This document shows positions 10,638-22,589 of a stretch of 64,000 nt of DNA, piece by piece. The translations under genes and the position numbers were made by a program. Below the pieces are notes generated by a model. It had not been told where the DNA came from and ran no database searches. It saw only the letters and a program-made list of their open reading frames with translations. Source of the stretch: Ctena decussata. Lineage: Eukaryota > Mollusca > Bivalvia > Lucinida > Lucinidae. The stretch spans positions 4,409,501 through 4,473,500 of the forward strand of contig OZ022498.1 of the NCBI GenBank assembly GCA_963989385.1. The letters run 5' to 3'. Each line of letters begins with the position of its first letter. Within the stretch, counting starts at the first letter, position 1.

Positions 10638-11532
10638 TGTCGAGCCCCCTTGCGGTCAGCGAGACATAGTCGCCTGTTCGATGTTGGTGCATCTGTCCAT
10701 CCATCCGTCCGGAGCCATATCTTGAGTTTGATAGACCCTAGGACCTTGAAACTTCACCCCACTATTATGCTAATTGGCTCCCACAAAACTAGGTCACTGT
10801 GACCTACTTTCACGAAAAAGTACCACAGATTTAGTTTTCGTCTGCAGCCCCGTAGCTCCCTTTTTGAAGGCCACAGAACATTAAAACTCCATCAGTACAT
10901 GCACCTTACCACTCCAGGTCACCACCAACAAAACTAGGTCACCATGACCTACTTTCACGAAAAAGTACCACATATTTGGTTTTGTCTGCAGCCCTATATC
11001 TCTCTTCTCATAAGCTCCGGAACATTGAAACTTCATTAGTGCATGCACCTTACCACTCCAGGTCACCTCCAACAAAACTAGGTTGCTGTGACCTACTCAG
11101 GAAAAAGTACCACATATTTAGTTTTCGTCTGCAGCCCCTTATCTCCCTTTTCATAGGCCCCAGAACATTGAAACTCCATCAGTGCATGCTTCTTACCACT
11201 CCAGGTCACCTTCAACAAAAGTAGGTCACTGTGACATACTCAGGAAAAAGTACCACATATTTAGTTTTCATCTGCAGCCCCTTATCTCCCTTTTAATAGG
11301 CCCCAGAACATTGAAACTCCATCGAAAAAGTACCACATATTTAGTTTTCGAGGTCAGCCCCATATCTTTCATTTCATATTCGCCAGAACTTTGAAACTTA
11401 ATCAGTGCATGCACCTTATCACTCCAGGTCACCTACAACAAAACTAGGTCGCTGTGACCTACTTTCACGAAAAAGCATTTTCACTACTGTCAAAGCACCA
11501 ATTGGCTCCACATGCTGGCCGCGGCCATCTAG
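10638..11532 (+). mobile_element. Helitron-like element with about 148-bp minisatellite, CGAGCCCCC family
   Basis: Starts TTGTCGAGCCCCCTTGCGGT, then ATCCATCCGTCCGG. About five tandem units of roughly 148 bp follow, with CCACTCCAGGTCACC, AACAAAACTAGGTC, and GAAAAAGTACCACATATTTA. The 3' end is GCTGGCCGCGGCCATCTAG followed by TT: a GGCCGCGGCC hairpin two bases before CTAG. No protein is encoded; open frames here are translations of the repeat. Confidence 0.62.
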
Positions 11533-11580
11533 TTGGAATACAAAATTGAGATGCAACCAATTGAACTTTGAAAATTTAAT

Positions 11581-11820
11581 ATGAGCCGCGACGCTTGAAA
11601 ACCAACAATGTGGTTGTGCGCCCAGCGCAGACTCAGATCAGCCTGGGCATACGCCTAGTCTGAGCAGAGTCTTCCCTAAGCATTTAAAGGGTAGCTAAGG
11701 GTCTAAGCTACTTTCATGCAGGCAGCGAAGACTCTGATCAAACTGGGTGGATGCCCAGGCTGATCTGAGTCTGCGCTGGGCGCACAACCACATTGTTGGT
11801 TTTCTCGCGTCGCGGCTCAT
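11581..11820. mobile_element. 240-bp foldback MITE (ATGAGCC family), copy 3
   Basis: ATGAGCCGCGACGCTTGAAA to CGCGTCGCGGCTCAT, exactly 240 bp, lying about 50 bp beyond the preceding Helitron-like element. Confidence 0.88.
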
Positions 11821-12205
11821 ATATTGTTCTGTATTGTTACTGTGAATAAAAAGGAAGGGCAGACAGCTCATGGAATTCAGTTTCTCTTATCACCTAATTA
11901 CCTCGTGCAGAGATACATAATGGAATGACTTGTGTTGTTATGGTCATTTCAATGGTATTTCAGTCATACTGAACCAATGGAAATATGATTATCACAGGCC
12001 GTGTTATACTCCCAAGCCATGTTTACTTTTGGTCCTTATGTACCCTTTGCTGACGGCCTATTCACAAATTGGATTGCCAGCAGCACCGCCTGTTGGAAGC
12101 AGCAAATTGATGCCCTTGGCGTGTGTTATTTCTAGCCCAATCAGAACAATTTTTGAACGGAATGTCAAAATAGCAAACCTGAAGCTAGCTAATATGGTTA
12201 TATTG
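11821..12205. other. Spacer, no gene seen
   Basis: Includes AATAAA at about 11845. An open frame at 11930-12217 has no recognisable domain and I do not call it a gene. Confidence 0.35.
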
Positions 12206-12376
12206 GATCCCTGGTAGCTGAGTGGAATAAGTGCTGGCCTGCTAAGCTAGTGATCGGGTTTGAATCCCTCTTGAAGATTCCATTGCACACATCCTTTCAT
12301 TATCACCCATCTGTCAGCTGACTGAAATACTGTTGAAAGGGCTCACATCCATAACCACAAATCATCCATCCATCCT
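12206..12376 (+). mobile_element. tRNA-derived SINE, family 2, plus strand
   Basis: Head GATCCCTGGTAGCTGAGTGG, anticodon region GCTGGCCTGCTAAGC, B box GGTTTGAATCC, body CCTTTCATTATCACCC, tail CATCCATCCATCC. Confidence 0.72.
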
Positions 12377-12665
12377 TGAGCTCTAAACAAACCATCAAGG
12401 CAACCTGAAATTGATAGTAAACTGTAAACTAGAATTCTCATTTCTAAAAAACTGTACATATGGGTATTCAGAGCACATATAGACTGCGGCCAGTGGTGGA
12501 AGATAAATGAGAAGCACTGTAAAAACTCTAAGTATTGGAACAGATAGGGCTCAGCAAAGACTGCAGAGCCAGATCAGACTGCTCCTCTGATCAGAGTCTG
12601 CACTGTTTGCCATTCTTTTTCCATCAATCAAATGGATGCATTACTGCATTGTAAAACTTAACTTT
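12377..12665. other. Spacer with a short foldback relic
   Basis: 12550-12605 contains AGATCAGACTGCTCCTCTGATCAGAGTCTG, similar to a palindrome at 28890-28940. No gene seen. Confidence 0.35.
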
Positions 12666-14302
12666 TTATGCCCCCATGACGATAGTCAGGGGGCATTATG
12701 TTTTACCCCTGTCTGTCTGTCTGTCCGTCACACATTTTAGTAGTAAGTTTGTGTAATCAACTTCTCCCACAGCTTATGATGGATCAATTTGAAACTTGTT
12801 GCAGACATATTGAAGATGTGCCTGAAGATTTCTTATGGCCATAAGATTATTTTTGACGAAATTACATGCTTTCAGACTTAGACATTTTCAGTGTTGGTTA
12901 GTGATATAGGGTAGCAAGTTTGTGTAATCAACTGCTCCCAGAGTTTATGATGGATCAATTTGAAACTTTGCACACATGTTGCAGACAAATTGAAGATGTG
13001 CATGAAGATTTCTTATGGCCATAAGATTATTTTTGACGAAATTACAGGCTTTTAGACTTAGACATTTTCAGTGTTGGTTAGTGATATAGGGTAGCAAGTT
13101 TTGTGTAATCAACTTCTCCTACAGCTTATGATGGATCAATTTGAAACTTTGCACACATGTTGCAGACATATTGAAGATGTGCATGAAGATTTCTTATGGC
13201 CAAGAAATTATTTTTGACAAAATTACAGGCTTTTCTTATGGCCAAAAAATTATTTTTGACAAAATTACAGGCTTTCGGACTTAGACATTTTCAGTGTTGG
13301 TTAGTGATATACCGGTAGGGTAGCAAGTTTATGTAATCTACTCCTCCCACAGTTTATAATGGATCAATTTGAAACTTGCACACATGTTGCAGACATTTTG
13401 AAGATGTGCATGAAGATTTCTTATGGCAAAAACTTACTTTTGGCAAAATTGCGGACTTTCGGACTTAGACATTTTCAGTGTTGGTTTGTGATGTAGGGGA
13501 GGCAAGATTGTGTATTCAACTCCTCCCACAGCTTATAATGGATCAAGCTGAAACTTTGCACACATGTTGCAGACATATTTAAGATATGCATGAAGATTTT
13601 TGAAGGTCACAAAATGTAATTTTGACAAAATTATGGGCTTTCAAACTTAAGTCATTTTCATATGGATGATATCAGTTTGTGATCAACTTTTCTCACAGTT
13701 TATGAGAGATGGCTTTGAAACTTTGTGCATGTGTTACAGACATAATAAAGATGTTTATGAAGATATGTTAAGATAAAATTTTTGTTTTAGCCAAATTGCA
13801 GGTTTTGAACTAAGAAATTTTCATCTTTTATTTAGTGCAATCGGTAGGGCATCTGACTCATAAGTCAGAGGTCCTGGGTTCGAAACCCGGTCTGGCCACA
13901 TACTTTCGTTTCTCCTTCCGCTGATTCAAGAAGGGCAGTTGTCAGTTGCTGGTGAAAATATGTGCACTTAGTACTGGTTAACAGCTTAGGAGGTCTAAGC
14001 CTGCCCAGGAATAGTGTGGTTAGGTTAACTGACCGTCCCGACATGACCATAGCTGTGGACGTAAAGCAACAAATCAATCAATCAATCAATCATCTTTTAT
14101 ATTGTTAACAATATAGGTAACAAGCTAGTGTTCTCAAGACGTACTACAGCTTATGACTAATGAGTTTTCACAATTTGAGACCATGCACACTGCATGAATT
14201 TGTGATGGTGGTGGGGGTGGGGCCGAGGGAGGGAGAAAGGGGTGCACGGGTTAATGGGGAGCGTGGGAGCATCACCTGTGTCTTACAGACACTATTTTCT
14301 AG
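12666..14302 (+). mobile_element. Helitron-like element, ATGCCCCC family, copy 1, interrupted by a SINE
   Basis: The 5' end is ATGCCCCCATGACGATAGTC then AGGGGGCAT, a palindrome, followed by CTGTCTGTCTGTCCGTC. About six units of roughly 180 bp follow (TGTGTAATCAACTCCTCCCA, GATGGATCAATTTGAAAC, GAAGATGTGCATGAAGATTT). A SINE sits at 13832-14089; beyond it the element resumes and ends GTGTCTTACAGACACTATTT then TCTAG. The end hairpin is GTGTCTTACAGACAC. The sister copy is at 17761-19010. Confidence 0.62.
13832..14089 (+). mobile_element. tRNA-derived SINE, family 1, 5'-truncated, nested in a Helitron-like element
   Basis: The head begins within the D arm (TTAGTGCAATCGG), carries anticodon CAT, and the tail is (ATCA)n. 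The 11-bp target duplication TCATCTTTTAT is exact at 13821-13831 and 14090-14100, so the boundaries are secure and the SINE is younger than its host. Confidence 0.88.
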
Positions 14303-14328
14303 TCTATTTCTAAGACAGTTACTGTAGT

Positions 14329-17300
14329 TATACCCCCGGTATACGAAGTATATAGGGGGTATATAGTTTTTGGTCTTTCCGTTAATATGTTTGTGTGTAT
14401 GTTAACATTTTTTCTATCACAGATTTCTCAGGAACCGCTACAGCTAGGACTTTGAAATTTGGTACAAACGTTGGGTATGATTAGTTGTACTGTGTAAGAG
14501 AGAATCAGCCTCCTGCTGCTTATCATTCCCTTTATTTATCCTTTTTTTCTTTCTCTCCAATTAATTTTCTGTCAAAGATATCTCAAAAGTTTCTACAGTA
14601 AGGGTATTTGATATTTGGTAGAAACGGTGGGTATGACTAATTGCACCGTGTAAGAGAGAATCAGCCTTCTCCTGCTCATCAGTCCCTTTGTTTATCCATT
14701 TTTTCTTTCTCTCCAATAATTTTTTTGTCACAGATTTCTCAGGAACCGCTATAGCTAGGACTTTGAAATTTGGTACAAACGTTTGGTATGACTAGTTGTA
14801 CTGTGTAAGAGAATATTAGCCTTCTCCTACGTATCAGTCCCTTTGTTTGTCCATTTTTTCTTTCTCTCCAATTAAAGTTTTGTCACAGATTTCTCAGGAA
14901 CCTCTTCAGCCAGGACTTTGAAATTTGGTACAAATGTTGGGTATGACTAGCTGTACTGTGTAAGAGAGAATCAGTCTTCTCCTGCTTATCATTCCCTTTG
15001 TTTGTCCATTTTTTCTTTCTCTCCAATTAAATTTTTGTCACAGACTTCTCAGGAACCACTAAAGCTAGGACTTTGAAATTTGGTACAAACGTTGGGTTAC
15101 AATGACTAGTTGTACGGTGTGAGAGAGAATCAGCCTTCTCCAGCTTATCAGTCCCTTTGTTTGTTCACTTTTTCTTTCTCTCCAAATAAATTTTTGTCAC
15201 TGACTTCTCAGGAACCACTACACCTAGGACTTTGAAATTTGGTTCAAACATTGGGTATTACTAGTTGTACCGTGTAAGAGAGCATCAGCCTTCTCCTTCT
15301 TATCAGTCCCTTTGTTTGTCCATTTTTTCTCTCTCTCCAATTAAAGTTTTGTCACAGACTTCTCAGGAACCACTACAGCTAGGACTTTGAAATTTGGTAC
15401 AAACCTTTGGTATGACTAGTTGTACTGTGTAAGAGAGACTCAGCCTTCTCCTGCTTATCAGTCCCTTTGTTTGTCCATTTTTTCTTTCTCTCCAATTAAT
15501 TTTTTGTCACAGATTTCTCAGGAACCACTACAGCTAGGACTTTGAAATTTGGTACAACGTTGGGTATCACTAGTTGTACCGTGTAAGAGAGAATCAGCCT
15601 TCTCCTGCTTATCAGTCCCTTTGTTTGTTCATTTTTCCTTTCTCTTGAATTAAATTTTTGTCACTGACTTCTCAGGAACTGCTATAGCTAGGACTTTGAA
15701 ATTTAGTACAAACCTTGGGTATGACTAGTTGTACCGTGTTAGAGAGCATCAGCCTTCTCCTTTTTATCAGTCCCTTTGTTTGTCAATTTTTTCTTTCTCT
15801 CCAATTAAAGTTTTGTCACAGATTTCTCAGGAACCACTACAGCTAGGACCTTGAAATTTGGTACAAACCTTGGGTATGACTAGTTTTACTGTGTAAGAGA
15901 GCATCAGCCTCCTCCTGCTTATCAGTTCCTTTGTTTGTCCATTTTTTCTTTCTCTCCAATTAAATTTTTGTCACAGATTTCTCAGGCACTACTACAGCTA
16001 CTAAATTTGAAATTCTGTACAAATGTTGGTTGTGAATAGCTGTATCATATAAGAGAGAATCAGCCTCTTCCTGCTTATCATTCTCTTTGTTTGTCCATTT
16101 TTTCTTTCTCTCGAATTAAATTTTTGTCACTGACTTCTCAGGAACTGGTATAGCTAGGACTTTGAAATTTAGTACAAACCTTGGGTATGACTAGTTGTAC
16201 CATGTTAGAGAGCATCAGCCTTCTCCTTTTTATCAGTCCCTTTGTTTGTCAATTTTTTCTTTCTCTCCAATTAAAGTTTTGTCACAGATTTCTCAGGAAC
16301 CACTACAGCTAGGACCTTGAAATTTGGTACAAACCTTGGGTATGACTAGTTTTACTGTGTAAGAGAGCATCAGCCTCCTCCTGCTTATCAGTCCCTTTGT
16401 TTGTCCATTTTTTCTTTCTCTCCAATTAAATTTTTGTCACAGATTTCTCAGGCACTACTACAGCTACTAAATTTGAAATTCTGTACAAATGTTGGTTGTG
16501 AATAGCTGTATCATATAAGAGAGAATCAGCCTCTTCCTGCTTATCATTCTCTTTGTTTGTCCATTTTTTCTTTCTCTCGAATTAAATTTTTGTCACTGAC
16601 TTCTCAGGAACTGGTATAGCTAGGACTTTGAAATTTAGTACAAACCTTGGGTATGACTAGTTGTACCGTGTTAGAGAGCATCAGCCTTCTCCTTTTTATC
16701 AGTCCCTTTGTTTGTCAATTTTTTCTTTCTCTCCAATTAAAGTTTTGTCACAGATTTCTCAGGAACCACTACAGCTAGGACCTTGAAATTTGGTACAAAC
16801 CTTGGGTATGACTAGTTTTACTGTGTAAGAGAGCATCAGCCTCCTCCTGCTTATCAGTCCCTTTGTTTGTCCATTTTTTCTTTCTCTCCAATTAAATTTT
16901 TGTCACAGATTTCTCAGGCACTACTACAGCTACTAAATTTGAAATTCTGTACAAATGTTGGTTGTGAATAGCTGTATCATATAAGAGAGAATCAGCCTCT
17001 TCCTGCTTATCATTCTCTTTGTTTGTCCATTTTTTCTTTCTCTCCAATAAAATTTCTGTCAAAGATTTCTTAGGAACCACTTTAGCTTGGATTTTGAAAT
17101 TTGGTTTAAACGTTGTGTATGACAAGTTGTACTGTGTAAGAGAGCCTCCTCCTGCTTTTCATTCCCTTTGTCCTTTTTTTCTTTCTCTCTAATTTTTTGT
17201 CACAGATTTCTCTGTTCTCATGAACCCACAGTCTTCAAATTTTGTATACATCTTGAAAATGGCCATACATATTGGTGGAAAGAAAATCAAGATGCTAAGA

Positions 17301-17701
17301 TTTCTTTTGGCTTTCTTTTTCTTTTTTCTTTTTCCCATCCCTCACTCCAATGCAATAAATGGGAAAATTTATGTCAAAAATTTCTCGGATTGCTATGTTA
17401 TTAGGTTTACATCTAGCTTAAAAACTGATTAGTTGACATCATTTGGATGCTGCTGCTGACTTAAGGTCAAGGTCACAGACATAGAAGTTTATGTAAACTT
17501 ACGTTGAAATTTTAATAACATAATTTGCATTTATTTTAATGGAACCTTTTGGTATGTGTTTATAGGCCTTTCACTGGATTTGTAATAGATTGTCCATCTG
17601 TCTGTCTGTCTGTTAGTTAACATTTGCTTGTATGAAATGTGTTTTTATTTTGCGGTGGCTCTGGCCGGGGGTATATGTGAGCCCCTGCTCACATGCTCTA
17701 G
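14329..17701 (+). mobile_element. Helitron-like element, TATACCCCCGG family, copy 2, with about 18 minisatellite units
   Basis: 5' palindrome TATACCCCCGGTATACGAAG then GGGGGTATAT. An array of units of about 155 bp runs from about 14400 to 17215: TTTCTCAGGAACC, GCTAGGACTTTGAAATTTGG, GACTAGTTGTAC, CAGCCTTCTCCTGC, TCCATTTTTTCTTTCTCTCC. From 15660 to 17057 the array is a higher-order repeat: three copies of a 466-bp trimer. After the array, a tail like that of the 3240 copy contains CTTAAGGTCAAGGTCA and ends with hairpin GTGAGCCCCTGCTCAC, then ATGCTCTAG and TT. No transposition protein is encoded. Confidence 0.7.
15660..17057 (+). repeat. Higher-order tandem repeat: 466 bp x 3
   Basis: GTCACTGACTTCTCAGGAAC recurs at 15660, 16126 and 16592, and a diverged start lies at 17058, giving a period of exactly 466 bp made of three monomers of about 155 bp. 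Copies 2 and 3 are almost identical by eye (one A/G difference in the first 120 bp), while copy 1 differs a little more, so the last duplication was recent. Confidence 0.82.
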
Positions 17702-17760
17702 TTATTATTAGGTGTCCCAGTTTTCAAAATTTAATAATCTTGATTTATAGTCACTTTTTT

Positions 17761-19010
17761 TTATTATGCTTCCGTGACAATAGTCAGGGAGCATTAAGAT
17801 TTGCCCCTGTCTGTCTGTCCATCTGTCTGTCCATTTGTCACACTTTATGGTATAGAGTTTGTGTAATCAACTCCCCCCACAGTTTTTAATGGATCTTTTA
17901 CAAACCTTGCATACATATTGTGGACACACTGAAAATGAGCATGTAGAATTTTGGTGGAGCTAGAATTAATTTTGACAGAATTACTGCCTTTTTAGGCAAA
18001 TTTTTGCATTGCAGGGTATGGAGTTTGTGTTCGTCACACTTTATGGTATAGAGTTTGTGTAATCAACTCCTCCCACAGTTTTCAATGGATCTTTTTCAAA
18101 CCTTGCATACATATTGTGGACACACTGAAGATATGCATGTGGAATTTTGGTGAGCTAGAATTAATTTCGACAGAATTAAGGCCTTTTGAACTTAGTCATT
18201 TTAGGCAAATTTTTGCATTGCAGGGTATGGAGTTTATGTAATCAACTCCTCCCACAGTTTTCCATGGATCTTTTTCAAACCTCGTATACATTCTGTAAAC
18301 ATATTGAAGATATTAGTGGGTTAGTGTTGGGGCTAGAATAAATTTTGACAGAATTAAGGCCTTTTGAACTTAGTCATTTTAGGCAAATTTTTGCATTGTA
18401 GAGTATGGAGTGTGTAATAAACTCCTCCCACAGTTTTCTATGGATCTTTTTCAAACCTTGCATACATGTGGTAGACATATTGAAGATGTGCATGTGGGTT
18501 TTTGTTGGAGCTAGAATTAATTTTGACAGAATTACGGCCTTTTGAACTTAGTCATTTTAGGCAAAGTTTTGCATTGTAATCAACTCATTTCACAGCTTTC
18601 ATGATGGATCTTTTTAAAACCTTTTGTACATGATGTGGACATATTGAAGATATGCATGTGGGTTTTTGTTGGAGCTATAATTAATTTTGACAGAATTACG
18701 GCCTATCAAACTTAGGCATTTTTTATGTTTGCATTGTAGGGTAAGTACTTGTGTAATCAGCTCCTCCCACGATTTTCATGTGCATGCTGGTTTTTGATTA
18801 AAAAAAAAGTACAATTTTGATGGAATGATGGCCTTGTAAACTTAGCCATTTTGGGCAGCATTTTTGCACAATAGGGTATGAAGTTTTTATGTTTTCAGTG
18901 GATTCCTTGTAGATGGTGATTGTGCTTAAAAGATGCTGTAGGGATGTACATGTCCTGTGAAAGGCGCTACACGGGGGCATCATTAGTGTCTTTCACACAC
19001 AATTTTCTAG
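17761..19010 (+). mobile_element. Helitron-like element, ATGCCCCC family, copy 2
   Basis: 5' palindromic end ATGCTTCCGTGACAATAGTC then AGGGAGCAT and CTGTCTGTCC. Units of about 185 bp carry AATCAACTCCTCCCACAG, CAAACCTTGCATACAT and TTTTGACAGAATTA. It ends GGGGGCATCATTAGTGTC, ACACACAATTTTCTAG and TT. It starts 59 bp after the end of the neighbouring element, so two families sit nearly head to tail. Confidence 0.62.
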
Positions 19011-19050
19011 TTAACAACTAACATAAGCTCTGTAGAGCTTTTATTGCAAC
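19011..19050 (-). repeat. 3'-tail fragment of SINE family 3
   Basis: TTAACAACTAACATAAGCTC followed by TGTAGAGCTT is shared with the tail of the SINE at 25013. Only the tail remains here. Confidence 0.5.
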
Positions 19051-20022
19051 TTACAGTTGGAACGCAAACCCTCGAAAAGCGGTGATTGTATTTACAACGG
19101 CGGATCCTTCCACATAAAAAATAGGCCCAAAAGATGGCGAACATGGTTCTTGACGAAATTTCCCATTATTCTCAAATGTATATAGAGGCACTGATTATAT
19201 TAAAATGATTGATCACATAAAAATGTTTCGCTAACTAGTATTAAGCAGGCTTTCTCAACAAAATTCAGGGCCAAAATTGCTCGAAATGCTAAAATATTCA
19301 TCGTCAAAGTACAATACTCTATCTTGATTCTACCAGAAACTTGCGTCAACATAAAACATAATTTACAGAAAGCTGAGACTTTCTCCAATGCGCACACCCA
19401 TGCCATCGAAAACTTTATTATTTCTTCTTTTTGCATGTGAAATTTCAAGCAATATCGTTTTGGAACATTTTTAAATTGCAAAATAAAAGATGGCATCTGT
19501 AGTTTTAACGCCCAGGAAACGGTCTTGCACGTGATATGAGCACCAGCAATACTTGCCGGACAGCCACAATTTAGATAGAAAATTGAGGTTACAGCTTGTC
19601 AAACATAAGCTCAGATTGCTAAATACTTGAAGAGGAGAAAAATTACGGAGTTTAGTTAGCTAAAATAGACTACAAACTGGTAGAACGTACCTTACCTGAC
19701 TCCTGACCTGATTGGCATTGTACAAATCTGACGTTCTGCCACTCAAATTTGTGGAAATAATATCCTTTTCTAATATTATTTATCTTTCAAACAGTCATCT
19801 GTTTTCTGTCAAATAAGTTATTAGGTCACTTTGTGACGTAATAAAAGAATATGACGTATATTGCCTCGAGCTAGATTGCCAGTCCGCATGCCATGTAAAC
19901 GGATACGTCGCACATGAAATACACATACGAAGTAAAGAGTTTCTTTCTTGTCGTTTTGTTTGTTTAGTTTTCGAAAAATTTAAGATCTGAATAATAATTT
20001 GCTCAACAATTACAGAGAACAT
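19051..20022. other. Mostly unique spacer, no gene recognised
   Basis: Less repetitive than its surroundings. Open frames on minus at 19200-19496 and 19795-20022 have no recognisable domain, and I do not call them genes. Confidence 0.35.
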
Positions 20023-20260
20023 ATAAGCCGCGACACGAGAAAACCAACAAAGTGGTTGTGCGCCAAGCGCAGACTCAGATCAGCCTCGGCATCCGCCTAG
20101 TCTGCGCAGTCTTCCCTAAGCGCTTTAAGGGTATCTAAGGGTCTAAGCTACCTTCATGCCGACAGCGAAGACTCTGATCAGATTGGGCGGATGCCCAGGA
20201 TTATCTTAGTCTGCGCTGGGCGCGCAGCAAAATTGTTGGTTTTCTCGCGTCGCGGCTCAA
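20023..20260. mobile_element. 240-bp foldback MITE (ATGAGCC family), copy 4
   Basis: Starts ATAAGCCGCGACACGAGAAA and ends GCGTCGCGGCTCA. The arms have diverged more than in copies 1-3. Confidence 0.82.
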
Positions 20261-20425
20261 GTTAGAAAGAAACAAGCCAGGTGGGGATGAAAGGAGGCGG
20301 TTGGTGACGAGGGTGGGGTGGGTGGGGGTGGGTGGGGGCCAGGGAAGTGGGGGAATTCGTCTTGACTGACGCCTGGAGTGATGTATAGGTCCCAAACATG
20401 ACTTGAGCAGTCGTTGCTGTGACAG

Positions 20426-20466
<41 letters not shown>
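20426..20466. repeat. (CT)n microsatellite
   Basis: About 19 CT units. G-rich tracts with GGTGGGGGTGGGTGGGGG lie just upstream at about 20305-20340. Confidence 0.9.
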
Positions 20467-20468
<2 letters not shown>

Positions 20469-21615
20469 CGATTTGGCTTCATTGTTGTTTTATTACAATA
20501 ATTTGAATCTTACCAGCAGTTGAGCCGCAATAGGGAAAGAGGAATCTTGTCGGATATGATAAGAGCAAAATCTGCTTAGTCTAACAAGACTGCTTCAAGA
20601 TACAAAGCTGTATATATAAGCGAATAGCAAAACCCTGATTGGCTTGCAAGCAAACACTTTCCGTTCTGAAAAGTTACGAAGAGTGTTTCGTGTGTTCGAT
20701 GATGAGCCTGAAAATGTGTCGGGGTGTGCGGATGTGGGAGGTGTGGGGAAAATTTGGAGGCTTGCTACGTGCCATCCGACGTTTGGCACGTGACACAAAA
20801 ACAGCCATTTATTCCGTGGAAGCAAAAGTACTGTACATGTACATGAACTTAAACTGTATACGAATCGCTCCACTTTGGCAAATTCCACATCCCGAATAAG
20901 CGTAAAGACCATTGACAGTATACTTAAACAATCTGCTTGAAAGTTGAAAACAGTGGGCGTGTGAGGAACTGTTGAAATACGCATGAACTTTGTATACTTA
21001 TTCAAGCAACCCATCATTGCCTTCATTTAGCAAAATGTGCATGAACAAAAAAGCTACCAGCCAAGATCCATAATAGAATGTACACATGCAAGCTGTTCAT
21101 CTTAACTTTTATAACAATTGTAGTGCAGGCTATCTTAGTCTTTGCTTGTTTCAGGTCACCCGTGTACTTACTGACCCTCAGAAAATACTACAGTAAGGGA
21201 AAAAGTAAAAACCTTCCCGCACGTCACCACATTTGGTAGCTTAGGGTGTTAAAATGAGAATCTGAAGGCCGCTAGCTCAATCCTATCATTGCCTAATGAA
21301 TATATTTCGACAGTTGTCTTATTCGATTCGGAAATCGACTGCCCAATTATTTAATTTCAGGACGCAGAGTATGAAGAATAAGCCCAGAGTTGAGTATAAA
21401 GTGTACTGGATTGCCCTTTACGTGTGCCTTCGGAACGATTCGTAAATGCAAAAATATCAAATCTTCTGGTGACCTGCAAGATACCCGGGCCTGCTAGTCA
21501 ACCAGACAATTACAATGTTACAATTCTAGTCGGCATATAAATGAAGAATGAACATGTTAAGCATAGGAAGGAACTGAAATTGAAAGTGTACATGTAAATG
21601 TGTGGGCCTAGGGCA
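20467..21615. other. Unique spacer, no supported gene
   Basis: A minus-strand frame of 143 codons (20595-21026) and an overlapping plus frame exist, but neither has a domain or plausible splice context. TATATATAAG at 20611 and the inverted repeat CGTGCCA/TGGCACG at about 20768-20791 are the only signals noted. Confidence 0.3.
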
Positions 21616-21619
21616 ACCG

Positions 21620-21795
21620 GGTATACTTTCAGGGGAAGCATCTCGGCAATAGTATTTTTGATTTATCCTACCTTTCCAATGGGACTAAACTCTTTCAGGA
21701 AAGCATTTGCTCCTTTGGTGGGAGCAAAGAATTTTTGAAGCGTCTCCCAGTTCAGGAAAACTAACAGGAAATTAATAAAGTTGTGTATTGATAAT
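21620..21795. mobile_element. Foldback MITE of the GAATTTGCTC family, degenerate copy 3
   Basis: TTTCAGGGGAAGCATC, then GAAAGCATTTGCTCC and GGAGCAAAGAATTTTTG. Ends are approximate. Confidence 0.4.
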
Positions 21796-22084
21796 AGGTC
21801 TACGATAATTTGTGCCAGTTATCCATGAAAACGTGTTGCGGCTGTATATAGAACATCCTCTTCAAGGCTACTCTAATGTAAGCCAACATTAGTCATTTTA
21901 ATAGAGAAATAGGAAAACACGATCTGAATTATTGGTAAATGTTTTTGTTGTTTGTTTATATGTGACTGTATAACCCAAAGGGTCCGTAATTGGAGAAATA
22001 AATGTTCTATTCTATCCTATTATTTTATGTAGATCTACACGTGTATCTGCAGATTTAGATTTGTAAATGTTGCACCCCCCCCCC

Positions 22085-22129
<45 letters not shown>

Positions 22130-22589
22130 CACTCAGATGCCTGAGGAGTTTCTCAAACTTATACAGGCAATGCAAAAACATCGCATGCATACAGTGCACT
22201 GCTAACCCTTCTCAAACGCGTAACTGCTTATACGCTAATACCCAGGTGCGTATTGTAATTTTGTCAAATAGACAAAATTTCAACAAGTATGGCCATATTT
22301 GATGTTGGTGGTATTTGTAAATTGAACAAGATTTTAATAGTAGCGACAAGCAGACACGACTATATAAAGTATCTTTGAGGCCCACCTCTTATTGTTGCTC
22401 TCAAAGGATAAACATAATTGTGCGTAAAGTGTAATATTTTAACCCCTACACTCCTGCTTCTAACCGTCCCACGAGGGGGCGGGGTTATTCCTCATCCCTC
22501 CCAGGTTACTCACTTTGACTTTTGAAATCAAGCGCGTGATCTGCTAATTAAATAAAAGCATCGCAAACGACTGCGTGATACCCCGCCAC
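21796..22589. other. Spacer with mixed low-complexity tract
   Basis: At 22073-22132 a C run, an A run of about 28 and (CA)n follow one another. The rest is AT-rich with no recognised gene. Confidence 0.45.

Noticed and set aside
9693..10669. Open frames in 9693-9992 and 10463-10669
   Set aside because: Both overlap TTAA-flanked MITEs, whose palindromes account for the open frames.
14400..17215. CRISPR-like regular repeats
   Set aside because: Units are contiguous tandem repeats of about 155 bp with no short repeat/unique spacer pattern, and the DNA is eukaryotic.
20201..20482. Frame encoding an Arg-Glu repeat
   Set aside because: It is translation of the (CT)n microsatellite and of a foldback MITE arm.
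20595..21026. 143-codon minus frame, and TATATATAAG upstream of a plus frame
   Set aside because: No domain, no splice context, and the supposed plus start at 20639 is TTG rather than ATG; TATA-like strings are common in AT-rich DNA.
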